This document shows positions 15,701 through 28,990 of a stretch of DNA of 64,000 nt, piece after piece. A program made the position numbers and the translations under genes. Source of the stretch: Taudactylus pleione (Eukaryota > Chordata > Amphibia > Anura > Myobatrachidae); contig JAUIMM010000548.1 of assembly GCA_031769625.1 (NCBI GenBank), forward strand, positions 1 through 64,000, in the 5' to 3' direction. Within the stretch, counting starts at the first letter, position 1; the number at the start of each line of letters is the position of its first letter. The notes under the pieces are model-generated. The model was given only the letters and a program-made list of their open reading frames with translations. It did no database searches and had not been told where the DNA came from.

Positions 15701-18700
15701 CATACATATATATGCAGTATTGCGCCTCAGCAGACACTGCACTGTGCTCTCATACATATATATGCAGTATTGCGCCTCAGCAGACACTGCACTGTGCTCT
15801 CATACATATATATGGAGTATTGCGCCTCAGCAGACACTGCACTGTGCTCTCATACATATATATAGAGTATTGTGCCTCAGCAGACACTGCACTGTGCTCT
15901 CATACATATATATGCAGTATTGAGCCTCAGCAGACACTGCACTGTGCTCTCATACATATATATGCAGTATTGCGCCTCAGCAGACACTGCACTGTGCTCT
16001 CATACATATATATGCAGTATTGCGCCTCAGCAGACACTGCACTGTGCTCTCATACATATATATGCAGTATTGCGCCTCAGCAGACACTGCACTGTGCTCT
16101 CATACATATATATGGTGTATTGCGCCTCAGCAGACACTGCACTGTGCTCTCATACATATATATGCAGTATTGCGCCTCAGCAGACACTGCACTGTGCTCT
16201 CATACATATATATGCAGTATTGCGCCTCAGCAGACACTGCACTGTGCTCTCATACATATATATGGAGTATTGCGCCTCAGCAGACACTGCACTGTGCTCT
16301 CATACATATATGCAGTATTGCGCCTCAGCAGACACTGCACTGTGCTCTCATACATATATATGGTGTATTGCGCCTCAGCAGACACTGCACTGTGCTCTCA
16401 TACATATATATGCAGTATTGCGCCTCAGCAGACACTGCACTGTGCTCTCATACATATATATGCAGTATTGCGCCTCAGCAGACACTGCACTGTGCTCTCA
16501 TACATATATATGGAGTATTGCGCCTCAGCAGACACTGCACTGTGCTCTCATACATATATGGAGTACTGCGCCTCAGCAGACACTGCACTGTGCTCTCATA
16601 CATATATATGGAGTATTGCGCCTCAGCAGACACTGCACTGTGCTCTCATACATATATGGAGTACTGCGCCTCAGCAGACACTGCACTGTGCTCTCATACA
16701 TATATATGCAGTATTGCGCCTCAGCAGACACTGCACTGTGCTCTCATACATATATATGCAGTATTGCGCCTCAGCAGACACTGCACTGTGCTCTCATACA
16801 TATATATGCAGTATTGCGCCTCAGCAGACACTGCACTGTGCTCTCATACATATATATGGAGTATTGCGCCTCAGCAGACACTGCACTGTGTTCTCATACA
16901 TATATATGGAGTATTGCGCCTCAGCAGACACTGCACTGTGCTCTCATACATATATATGCAGTATTGCGCCTCAGCAGACACTGCACTGTGCTCTCATACA
17001 TATATATGCAGTATTGCGCCTCAGCAGACACTGCACTGTGCTCTCATACATATATATGGAGTATTGCGCCTCAGCAGACACTGCACTGTGCTCTCATACA
17101 TATATATGGAGTATTGCGCCTCAGCAGACACTGCACTGTGCTCTCATACATATATATGCAGTATTGCGCCTCAGCAGACACTGCACTGTGCTCTCATACA
17201 TATATATGGAGTATTGCGCCTCAGCAGACACTGCACTGTGCTCTCATACATATATATGGAGTATTGCGCCTCAGCAGACACTGCACTGTGCTCTCATACA
17301 TATATATGCAGTATTGCGCCTCAGCAGACACTGCACTGTGCTCTCATACATATATATGGAGTATTGCGCCTCAGCAGACACTGCACTGTGCTCTCATACA
17401 TATATATATGGAGTATTGCGCCTCAGCAGACACTGCACTGTGCTCTCATACATATATATGGAGTATTGCGCCTCAGCAGACACTGCACTGTGCTCTCATA
17501 CATATATATGGAGTATTGCGCCTCAGCAGACACTGCACTGTGTTCTCATACATATATATGCAGTATTGCGCCTCAGCAGACACTGCACTGTGCTCTCATA
17601 CATATATATGGAGTATTGCGCCTCAGCAGACACTGCACTGTGCTCTCATACATATATATGCAGTATTGCGCCTCAGCAGACACTGCACTGTGCTCTCATA
17701 CATATATATGGAGTATTGCGCCTCAGCAGACACTGCACTGTGCTCTCATACATATATATGGAGTATTGCGCCTCAGCAGACACTGCACTGTGCTCTCATA
17801 CATATATATGGAGTATTGCGCCTCAGCAGACACTGCACTGTGTTCTCATACATATATATGCAGTATTGCGCCTCAGCAGACACTGCACTGTGCTCTCATA
17901 CATATATATGCAGTATTGCGCCTCAGCAGACACTGGACTGTGCTCTCATACATATATATGCAGTATTGCGCCTCAGCAGACACTGCACTGTGCTCTCATA
18001 CATATATATGGAGTATTGCACCTCAGCAGACACTGCACTGTGCTCTCATACATATATATATGGAGTATTGTGCCTCAGCAGACACTGCACTGTGTTCTCA
18101 TACATATATATGCAGTATTGCGCCTCAGCAGACACTGCACTGTGCTCTCATACATATATATATGCAGTATTGCGCCTCAGCAGACACTGCACTGTGCTCT
18201 CATACATATATATGGAGTATTGCGCCTCAGCAGACACTGCACTGTGCTCTCATACATATATATGGAGTATTGCGCCTCAGCAGACACTGCACTGTGTTCT
18301 CATACATATATATGGAGTATTGCGCCTCAGCAGACACTGCACTGTGCTCTCATACATATATATGGAGTATTGCGCCTCAGCAGACACCGCACTGTGCTCT
18401 CATACATATATATGGAGTATTGCGCCTCAGCAGACACCGCACTGTGCTCTCATACATATATATGGAGTATTGCGCCTCAGCAGACACCGCACTGTGCTCT
18501 CATACATATATATGCAGTATTGCGCCTCAACAGACACCGCACTGTGTTCTCATACATATATATGCAGTATTGCGCCTCAGCAGACACTGCACTGTGCTCT
18601 CATACATATATATGGAGTATTGCGCCTCAGCAGACACTGCACTGTGTTCTCATACATATATGGAGTATTGCGCCTCAGCAGACACTGCACTGTGCTCTCA

Positions 18701-21700
18701 TACATATATATGGAGTACTGCGCCTCAGCAGACACTGCACTGTGCTCTCATACATATATATGCAGTATTGCGCCTCAGCAGACACTGCACTGTGTTCTCA
18801 TACATATATATGCAGTATTGCGCCTCAGCAGACACTGCACTGTGTTCTCATACATATATATGCAGTATTGCGCCTCAGCAGACACTGCACTGTGTTCTCA
18901 TACATATATGGAGTATTGCGCCTCAGCAGACACTGCACTGTGCTCTCATACATATATATGGAGTATTGCGCCTCAGCAGACACTGCACTGTGCTCTCATA
19001 CATATATATGGAGTATTGCGCCTCAGCAGACACTGCACTGTGCTCTCATGCATATATATGGAGTATTGCGCCTCAGCAGACACTGCACTGTGCTCTCATG
19101 CATATATATGCAGTATTGCGCCTCAGCAGACACTGCACTGTGTTCTCATACATATATATGGAGTATTGCGCCTCAGCAGACACTGCACTGTGCTCTCATA
19201 CATATATATGGAGTACTGCGCCTCAGCAGACACTGCACTGTGCTCTCATACATATATATGGAGTACTGCGCCTCAGCAGACACTGCACTGTGCTCTCATA
19301 CATATATATATGCAGTATTGCGCCTCAGCAGACACTGCACTGTGCTCTCATACATATATATATGCAGTATTGCGCCTCAGCAGACACTGCACTGTGCTCT
19401 CATACATATATATGGAGTATTGCGCCTCAGCAGACACTGCACTGTGCTCTCATACATATATATGGAGTATTGCGCCTCAGCAGACACTGCACTGTGTTCT
19501 CATACATATATATGCAGTATTGCGCCTCAGCAGACACTGCACTGTGCTCTCATACATATATATGCAGTATTGCGCCTCAGCAGACACTGCACTGTGTTCT
19601 CATACATATATGGAGTATTGCGCCTCAGCAGACACTGCACTGTGCTCTCATACATATATATGGAGTATTGCGCCTCAGCAGACACTGCACTGTGCTCTCA
19701 TACATATATATGGAGTATTGCGCCTCAGAAGACACTGCACTGTGCTCTCATACATATATATGGAGTATTGCGCCTCAGCAGACACTGCACTGTGCTCTCA
19801 TGCATATATATGGAGTATTGCGCCTCAGCAGACACTGCACTGTGCTCTCATGCATATATATGGTGTATTGCGCCTCAGCAGACACTGCACTGTGTTCTCA
19901 TACATATATGGAGTATTGCGCCTCAGCAGACACTGCACTGTGTTCTCATACATATATATGGAGTATTGCGCCTCAACAGACACTGCACTGTGCTCTCATA
20001 CATATATATGGAGTACTGCGCCTCAGCAGACACTGCACTGTGCTCTCATACATATATATGGAGTATTGCGCCTCAGCAGACACTGCACTGTGCTCTCATA
20101 CATATATATGGAGTATTGCGCCTCAGCAGACACTGCACTGTGTTCTCATACCTATATGGAGTATTGCGCCTCAGCAGACACTGCACTGTGTTCTCATACA
20201 TATATATGGAGTATTGCGCCTCAGCAGACACTGCACTGTGCTCTCATACATATATGGAGTATTGCGCCTCAGCAGACACTGCACTGTGCTCTCATACATA
20301 TATATGGAGTATTGCGCCTCAGCAGACACTGCACTGTGCTCTCATACATATATATGGAGTATTGCGCCTCAGCAGACACTGCACTGTGCTCTCATACATA
20401 TATATGGAGTATTGCGCCTCAGCAGACACTGCACTGTGTTCTCATACATATATATATGGAGTATTGCGCCTCAGCAGACACTGCACTGTGTTCTCATACA
20501 TATATATGCAGTATTGCGCCTCAGCAGACACTGCACTGTGCTCTCATACATATATATATGCAGTATTGCGCCTCAGCAGACACTGCACTGTGCTCTCATA
20601 CATATATATGCAGTATTGCGCCTCAGCAGACACTGCACTGTGCTCTCATACATATATATGCAGTATTGCGCCTCAGCAGACACTGCACTGTGCTCTCATA
20701 CATATATATGCAGTATTGCGCCTCAGCAGACACTGCACTGTGCTCTCATACATATATATGCAGTATTGCGCCTCAGCAGACACCGCACTGTGCTCTCATA
20801 CATATATATGGAGTACTGCGCCTCAGCAGACACCGCACTGTGCTCTCATACATATATATGCAGTATTGCGCCTCAGCAGACACCGCACTGTGTTCTCATA
20901 CATATATATGGAGTATTGCGCCTCAGCAGACACCGCACTGTGCTCTCATACATATATATGGTGTATTGCGCCTCAGCAGACACCGCACTGTGCTCTCATA
21001 CATATATATGGAGTATTGCGCCTCAGCAGACACCGCACTGTGCTCTCATACACATATATGGAGTACTGCGCCTCAGCAGACACCGCACTGTGCTCTCATA
21101 CACATATATGGAGTATTGCGCCTCAGCAGACACCGCACTGTGCTCTCATACACATATATGGAGTATTGCGCCTCAGCAGACACCGCACTGTGCTCTCATA
21201 CATATATGGAGTACTGCGCCTCAGCAGACACCGCACTGTGCTCTCATACATATATATGCAGTATTGCGCCTCAGCAGACACCGCACTGTGCTCTCATACA
21301 TATATATGCAGTATTGCGCCTCTGCAGACACTGCACTGTGCTCTCATACATATATATGGAGTATTGCGCCTCAGCAGACACTGCACTGTGCTCTCATACA
21401 TATATATGGAGTATTGCGCCTCAGCAGACACCGCACTGTGCTCTCATACATATATATGCAGTATTGCGCCTCAGCAGACACCGCACTGTGCTCTCATACA
21501 TATATATGCAGTATTGCGCCTCAGCAGACACTGCACTGTGTTCTCATACATATATATGGAGAATTGCGCCTCAGCAGACACTGCACTGTGCTCTCATACA
21601 TATATATGCAGTATTGCGCCTCAGCAGACACTGCACTGTGCTCTCATACATATATATGGAGTATTGCGCCTCAGCAGACACTGCACTGTGCTCTCATACA

Positions 21701-24700
21701 TATATATGGAGTATTGCGCCTCAGCAGACACTGCACTGTGTTCTCATACATATATATGGAGTATTGCGCCTCAGCAGACACTGCACTGTGTTCTCATACA
21801 TATATATGGAGTATTGCGCCTCAGCAGACACTGCACTGTGCTCTCATACATATATATGGAGTATTGCGCCTCAGCAGACACTGCACTGTGCTCTCATACA
21901 TATATATGGAGTATTGCGCCTCAGCAGACACTGCACTGTGCTCTCATACATATATATGGAGTATTGCGCCTCAGCAGACACTGCACTGTGCTCTCATACA
22001 TATATATGGAGTATTGCGCCTCAGCAGACACTGCACTGTGCTCTCATACATATATATGCAGTATTGCGCCTCAGCAGACACTGCACTGTGCTCTCATACA
22101 TATATATGGAGTATTGCGCCTCAGCAGACACTGCACTGTGCTCTCATACATATATATGGAGTATTGCGCCTCAGCAGACACAGCACTGTGCTCTCATACA
22201 TATATATGGAGTATTGCGCCTCAGCAGACACTGCACTGTGCTCTCATACATATATATGGAGTATTGCGCCTCAGCAGACACTGCACTGTGCTCTCATACA
22301 TATATATGGAGTATTGCGCCTCAGCAGACACTGCACTGTGTTCTCATACATATATATGGAGTATTGCGCCTCAGCAGACACTGCACTGTGCTCTCATACA
22401 TATATATGCAGTATTGCGCCTCAGCAGACACTGCACTGTGCTCTCATACATATATATGCAGTATTGCGCCTCAGCAGACACTGCACTGTGCTCTCATACA
22501 TATATATGGAGTATTGCGCCTCAGCAGACACTGCACTGTGCTCTCATACATATATATGGAGTATTGCGCCTCAGCAGACACTGCACTGTGCTCTCATACA
22601 TATATATGGAGTATTGCGCCTCAGCAGACACTGCACTGTGCTCTCATACATATATATGGAGTATTGCGCCTCAGCAGACACTGCACTGTGCTCTCATACA
22701 CATATATATGGTGTATTGCGCCTCAGCAGACACTGCACTGTGCTCTCATACATATATATGCAGTATTGCGCCTCAGCAGACACTGCACTGTGCTCTCATA
22801 CATATATATGCAGTATTGCGCCTCAGCAGACACCGCACTGTGCTCTCATACATATATATGCAGTATTGCGCCTCAGCAGACACCGCACTGTGTTCTCATA
22901 CATATATGGAGTATTGCGCCTCAGCAGACACTGCACTGTGTTCTCATACATATATATGGAGTATTGCGCCTCAGCAGACACTGCACTGTGCTCTCATACA
23001 TATATATGCAGTATTGCGCCTCAGAAGACACCGCACTGTGCTCTCATACACATATATGGAGTATTGCGCCTCAGCAGACACCGCACTGTGCTCTCATACA
23101 TATATATGCAGTATTGCGCCTCAGCAGACACCGCACTGTGCTCTCATACATATATATGGAGTATTGCGCCTCAGCAGACACCGCACTGTGCTCTCATACA
23201 TATATATGGAGTATTGCGCCTCAGCAGACACTGCACTGTGCTCTCATACATATATATGGAGTATTGCGCCTCAGCAGACACTGCACTGTGCTCTCATACA
23301 TATATATGGAGTATTGCGCCTCAGCAGACACTGCACTGTGCTCTCATACATATATATGCAGTATTGCGCCTCAGCAGACACTGCACTGTGCTCTCATACA
23401 TATATATGGAGTATTGCGCCTCAGCAGACACTGCACTGTGCTCTCATACATATATATGCAGTATTGCGCCTCAGCAGATACTGCACTGTGCTCTCATACA
23501 TATATATGGAGTATTGCGCCTCAGCAGACACTGCACTGTGCTCTCATACATATATATGGAGTATTGCGCCTCAGCAGACACTGCACTGTGCTCTCATACA
23601 TATATATGGAGTATTGCGCCTCAGCAGACACTGCACTGTGTTCTCATACATATATATGGAGTATTGCGCCTCAGCAGACACTGCACTGTGCTCTCATACA
23701 TATATATGCAGTATTGCGCCTCAGCAGACACTGCACTGTGCTCTCATACATATATATGCAGTATTGCGCCTCAGCAGACACTGCACTGTGCTCTCATACA
23801 TATATATGGAGTATTGCGCCTCAGCAGACACTGCACTGTGCTCTCATACATATATATGGAGTATTGCGCCTCAGCAGACACTGCACTGTGCTCTCATACA
23901 CATATATATGGTGTATTGCGCCTCAGCAGACACTGCACTGTGCTCTCATACATATATATGCAGTATTGCGCCTCAGCAGACACCGCACTGTGCTCTCATA
24001 CATATATATGCAGTATTGCGCCTCAGCAGACACCGCACTGTGTTCTCATACATATATGGAGTATTGCGCCTCAGCAGACACTGCACTGTGTTCTCATACA
24101 TATATATGGAGTATTGCGCCTCAGCAGACACTGCACTGTGCTCTCATACATATATATGCAGTATTGCGCCTCAGAAGACACCGCACTGTGCTCTCATACA
24201 CATATATGGAGTATTGCGCCTCAGCAGACACCGCACTGTGCTCTCATACATATATATGCAGTATTGCGCCTCAGCAGACACCGCACTGTGCTCTCATACA
24301 TATATATGGAGTATTGCGCCTCAGCAGACACCGCACTGTGTTCTCATACATATATATGGAGTATTGCGCCTCAGCAGACACCGCACTGTGCTCTCATACA
24401 TATATATGGAGTATTGCGCCTCAGCAGACACCGCACTGTGCTCTCATACATATATATGCAGTATTGCGCCTCAGCAGACACCGCACTGTGCTCTCATACA
24501 TATATATGGAGTATTGCGCCTCAGCAGACACTGCACTGTGCTCTCATACATATATATGGAGTATTGCGCCTCAGCAGACACCGCACTGTGCTCTCATACA
24601 TATATATGGAGTATTGCGCCTCAGCAGACAGTGCACTGTGTTCTCATACATATATATGCAGTATTGCGCCTCAGCAGACACTGCACTGTGCTCTCATACA

Positions 24701-25624
24701 TATATATATGCAGTATTGCGCCTCAGCAGACACTGCACTGTGCTCTCATACATATATATGGTGTATTGCGCCTCAGCAGACACTGCACTGTGCTCTCATA
24801 CATATATATGCAGTATTGCGCCTCAGCAGACACTGCACTGTGCTCTCATACATATATATGGAGTATTGCGCCTCAGCAGACACTGCACTGTGTTCTCATA
24901 CATATATATGGAGTATTGCGCCTCAGCAGACACTGCACTGTGCTCTCATACATATATATGGAGTATTGCGCCTCAGCAGACACTGCACTGTGCTCTCATA
25001 CATATATATGGAGTATTGCGCCTCAGCAGACACTGCACTGTGCTCTCATACATATATATGGAGTATTGCGCCTCAGCAGACACTGCACTGTGCTCTCATA
25101 CATATATATGGAGTATTGCGCCTCAGCAGACACTGCACTGTGCTCTCATACATATATATGGAGTATTGCGCCTCAGCAGACACTGCACTGTGCTCTCATA
25201 CACATATATATGGTGTATTGCGCCTCAGCAGACACTGCACTGTGCTCTCATACATATATATGCAGTATTGCGCCTCAGCAGACACCGCACTGTGCTCTCA
25301 TACATATATATGCAGTATTGCGCCTCAGCAGACACCGCACTGTGCTCTCATACATATATATGCAGTATTGCGCCTCAGCAGACACTGCACTGTGTTCTCA
25401 TACATATATATGGAGTATTGCGCCTCAGCAGACACTGCACTGTGTTCTCATACATATATGGAGTATTGCGCCTCAGCAGACACTGCACTGTGTTCTCATA
25501 CATATATATGGAGTATTGCGCCTCAGCAGACACTGCACTGTGCTCTCATACATATATATGGAGTATTGCGCCTCAGCAGACACTGCACTGTGCTCTCATA
25601 CATATATATGCAGTATTGCGCCTC

Positions 25625-28232
25625 AGCAGACACTGCACTGTGTTCTCATACATATATATGGAGAATTGCGCCTCAGCAGACACTGCACTGTGCTCTCATA
25701 CATATATATGGAGAATTGCGCCTCAGCAGACACTGCACTGTGCTCTCATACATATATATGGAGAATTGCGCCTCAGCAGACACTGCACTGTGCTCTCATA
25801 CATATATATGCAGTATTGCGCCTCAGCAGACACCGCACTGTGCTCTCATACACATATATGGAGTATTGCGCCTCAGCAGACACCGCACTGTGCTCTCATA
25901 CACATATATATGGTGTATTGCGCCTCAGCAGACACCGCACTGTGCTCTCATACATATATATGCAGTATTGCGCCTCAGCAGACACTGCACTGTGCTCTCA
26001 TACATATATATGCAGTATTGCGCCTCAGCAGACACTGCACTGTGCTCTCATACATATATATGCAGTATTGCGCCTCAGAAGACACTGCACTGTGTTCTCA
26101 TACATATATATGGAGTATTGCGCCTCAGCAGACACCGCACTGTGCTCTCATACATATATATGCAGTATTGCGCCTCAGCAGACACCGCACTGTGCTCTCA
26201 TACATATATATGGAGTATTGCGCCTCAGCAGACACTGCACTGTGCTCTCATACATATATATGGAGTATTGCGCCTCAGCAGACACTGCACTGTGCTCTCA
26301 TACACATATATGGAGTACTGCACCTCAGCAGACACTGCACTGTGCTCTCATACATATATATGGAGTATTGCGCCTCAGCAGACACTGCACTGTGCTCTCA
26401 TACATATATATGGAGTATTGCGCCTCAGCAGACACTGCACTGTGCTCTCATACATATATATGGAGTATTGCGCCTCAGCAGACACTGCACTGTGCTCTCA
26501 TACATATATATGGAGTATTGCGCCTCAGCAGACACTGCACTGTGCTCTCATACATATATATGGTGTATTGCGCCTCAGCAGACACTGCACTGTGCGCTCA
26601 TACATATATATGGAGTATTGCGCCTCAGCAGACACTGCACTGTGCTCTCATACATATATATGGAGTATTGCGCCTCAGCAGACACTGCACTGTGCTCTCA
26701 TACATATATATATGCAGTATTGCGCCTCAGCAGACACTGCACTGTGTTCTCATACATATATATGGAGTATTGCGCCTCAGCAGACACTGCACTGTGTTCT
26801 CATACACATATATGGAGTATTGCGCCTCAGCAGACACTGCACTGTGCTCTCATACATATATATGCAGTATTGCGCCTCAGCAGACACTGCACTGTGCTCT
26901 CATACATATATATGGAGTACTGCGCCTCAGCAGACACTGCACTGTGTTCTCATACATATATATGGAGAATTGCGCCTCAGCAGACACTGCACTGTGCTCT
27001 CATACATATATATGGAGAATTGCGCCTCAGCAGACACTGCACTGTGCTCTCATACATATATATGGAGAATTGCGCCTCAGCAGACACTGCACTGTGCTCT
27101 CATACATATATATGCAGTATTGCGCCTCAGCAGACACCGCACTGTGCTCTCATACACATATATGGAGTATTGCGCCTCAGCAGACACCGCACTGTGCTCT
27201 CATACACATATATATGGTGTATTGCGCCTCAGCAGACACTGCACTGTGCTCTCATACATATATATGCAGTATTGCGCCTCAGCAGACACTGCACTGTGCT
27301 CTCATACATATATATGCAGTATTGCGCCTCAGCAGACACTGCACTGTGCTCTCATACATATATATGCAGTATTGCGCCTCAGAAGACACTGCACTGTGTT
27401 CTCATACATATATATGGAGTATTGCGCCTCAGCAGACACCGCACTGTGCTCTCATACATATATATGCAGTATTGCGCCTCAGCAGACACCGCACTGTGCT
27501 CTCATACATATATATGGAGTATTGCGCCTCAGCAGACACTGCACTGTGCTCTCATACATATATATGGAGTATTGCGCCTCAGCAGACACTGCACTGTGCT
27601 CTCATACACATATATGGAGTACTGTGCCTCAGCAGACACTGCACTGTGCTCTCATACATATATATGGAGTATTGCGCCTCAGCAGACACTGCACTGTGCT
27701 CTCATACATATATATGGAGTATTGCGCCTCAGCAGACACTGCACTGTGCTCTCATACATATATATGGAGTATTGCGCCTCAGCAGACACTGCACTGTGCT
27801 CTCATACATATATATGGAGTATTGCGCCTCAGCAGACACTGCACTGTGCTCTCATACATATATATGGTGTATTGCGCCTCAGCAGACACTGCACTGTGCG
27901 CTCATACATATATATGGAGTATTGCGCCTCAGCAGACACTGCACTGTGCTCTCATACATATATATGGAGTATTGCGCCTCAGCAGACACTGCACTGTGCT
28001 CTCATACATATATATATGCAGTATTGCGCCTCAGCAGACACTGCACTGTGTTCTCATACATATATATGGAGTATTGCGCCTCAGCAGACACTGCACTGTG
28101 TTCTCATACACATATATGGAGTATTGCGCCTCAGCAGACACTGCACTGTGCTCTCATACATATATATGCAGTATTGCGCCTCAGCAGACACTGCACTGTG
28201 CTCTCATACATATATATGGAGTACTGCGCCTC
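25625..28232 (+). repeat. Exact 1304-bp tandem duplication inside the satellite
   Basis: Bases 25625-26928 and 26929-28232 are adjacent copies of the same 26-monomer block. Rare variants recur at a constant offset of 1304 bp: the run of GGAGAATTG monomers (25661 and 26965), CAGAAGAC (around 26077 and 27381), and GTGCGCTC (26592 and 27896). The outer left-hand monomers differ, which places the duplication borders. Confidence 0.9.
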
Positions 28233-28664
28233 AGCAGACACTGCACTGTGTTCTCATACATATATATGGTGTATTGCGCCTCAGCAGACACTGCACTGTG
28301 CTCTCATACATATATATGGAGTATTGCGCCTCAGCAGACACTGCACTGTGCTCTCATACATATATATGGAGTATTGCGCCTCAGCAGACACTGCACTGTG
28401 TTCTCATACATATATATGGAGTATTGCGCCTCAGCAGACACTGCACTGTGTTCTCATACATATATATATGGAGTATTGCGCCTCAGCAGACACTGCACTG
28501 TGCTCTCATACATATATATATGGAGTATTGCGCCTCAGCAGACACTGCACTGTGCTCTCATACATATATATGGAGTATTGCGCCTCAGCAGACAGTGAGT
28601 GGAGATGCAGCATTGTGCCCAATATATCTTTGTGCCTTATCATGTCTCATATCTACATTGCAAG

Positions 28665-28820
28665 GGATGCTGGGAACTGGGACTCCAACCGAAGTACCGG
28701 TCAGCAGCACAACTACTTCTCCAGAACTTCAGGCGACTGCGCTAAATCTGAGCTGCGGGAACGGAGGCGATCGTCAGCTGTTTGTACCAGACAACGTCCA
28801 ACATCATGGATCAGATATAG
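28665..28820 (+). CDS. LDLRAD2: Penultimate coding exon of a single-pass membrane protein, probably LDLRAD2
   Basis: Plus-strand exon with a donor at 28820/28821 (ATATAG then GTAATT). The acceptor is probably after CAAG at 28664, though a more upstream start cannot be excluded. It encodes a Ser/Thr/Pro-rich stretch (TGTPTEVPVSSTTTSPE) and a hydrophilic stalk ending HHGSDI, with one base left over that joins the last exon to make Asp. This fits an extracellular stalk before a membrane segment. The satellite ends about 70 bp upstream, so it sits in the preceding intron or the 5' flank. The name rests on the gene lying tail-to-tail with HSPG2, as LDLRAD2 does in human, and on the topology. The diagnostic LDLR class A domain would be in exons to the left, outside the window or beyond the array. 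Confidence 0.6.
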
Positions 28821-28990
28821 GTAATTCACCCTCTTCTGTCTGCAGCACGTGGGATAAATCTCTATCCCGAACCCTGAGACGTGTGACGTAGCTATAATCT
28901 TTATATTCCATGACAGTGGGTTCAGGCTCCTGGTCCCATCAGGTTTAGTTTAGCAATATGTCCTGGAAGGATAAATATGATACCACTATG

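Larger units (their letters stand above)
1..28594 (+). repeat. 50-bp satellite array, about 570 copies, truncated at left edge
   Basis: A head-to-tail array of a 50-bp monomer that contains TATTGCGCCTCAGCAGACAC, then CTGCACTGTGCTCTCATA, then a TA-rich palindromic core (CATATATATG) and GGAG. The period is 50 bp, with 48- and 52-bp variants made by losing or gaining one TA step in the core. Recurrent alleles are GGAG, GCAG or GGTG after the core, CTGCAC or CCGCAC, and GTGCTC or GTGTTC. There is no interruption by other DNA. The plus strand of the monomer has no TAA, TAG or TGA in any frame, and 50 is not a multiple of 3, so all three plus frames stay open and each cycles through the same 50-residue peptide every 150 bp. 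The minus strand has stops (TGA in every monomer). The right end is at about 28594, where homology stops next to an exon of the flanking gene, so the array lies in, or just upstream of, that gene. Confidence 0.98.

Noticed and set aside
1..28594. CRISPR array
   Set aside because: Monomers are contiguous with no unique spacers, and the surrounding genes are vertebrate.
25..28824. Open frames of 9599, 5304, 5260, 4339 and 4192 codons on the plus strand as giant proteins
   Set aside because: All three frames are open because the 50-bp monomer lacks stops. The frames overlap fully, begin and end with the repeat, and carry no recognisable domain or independent coding signal.
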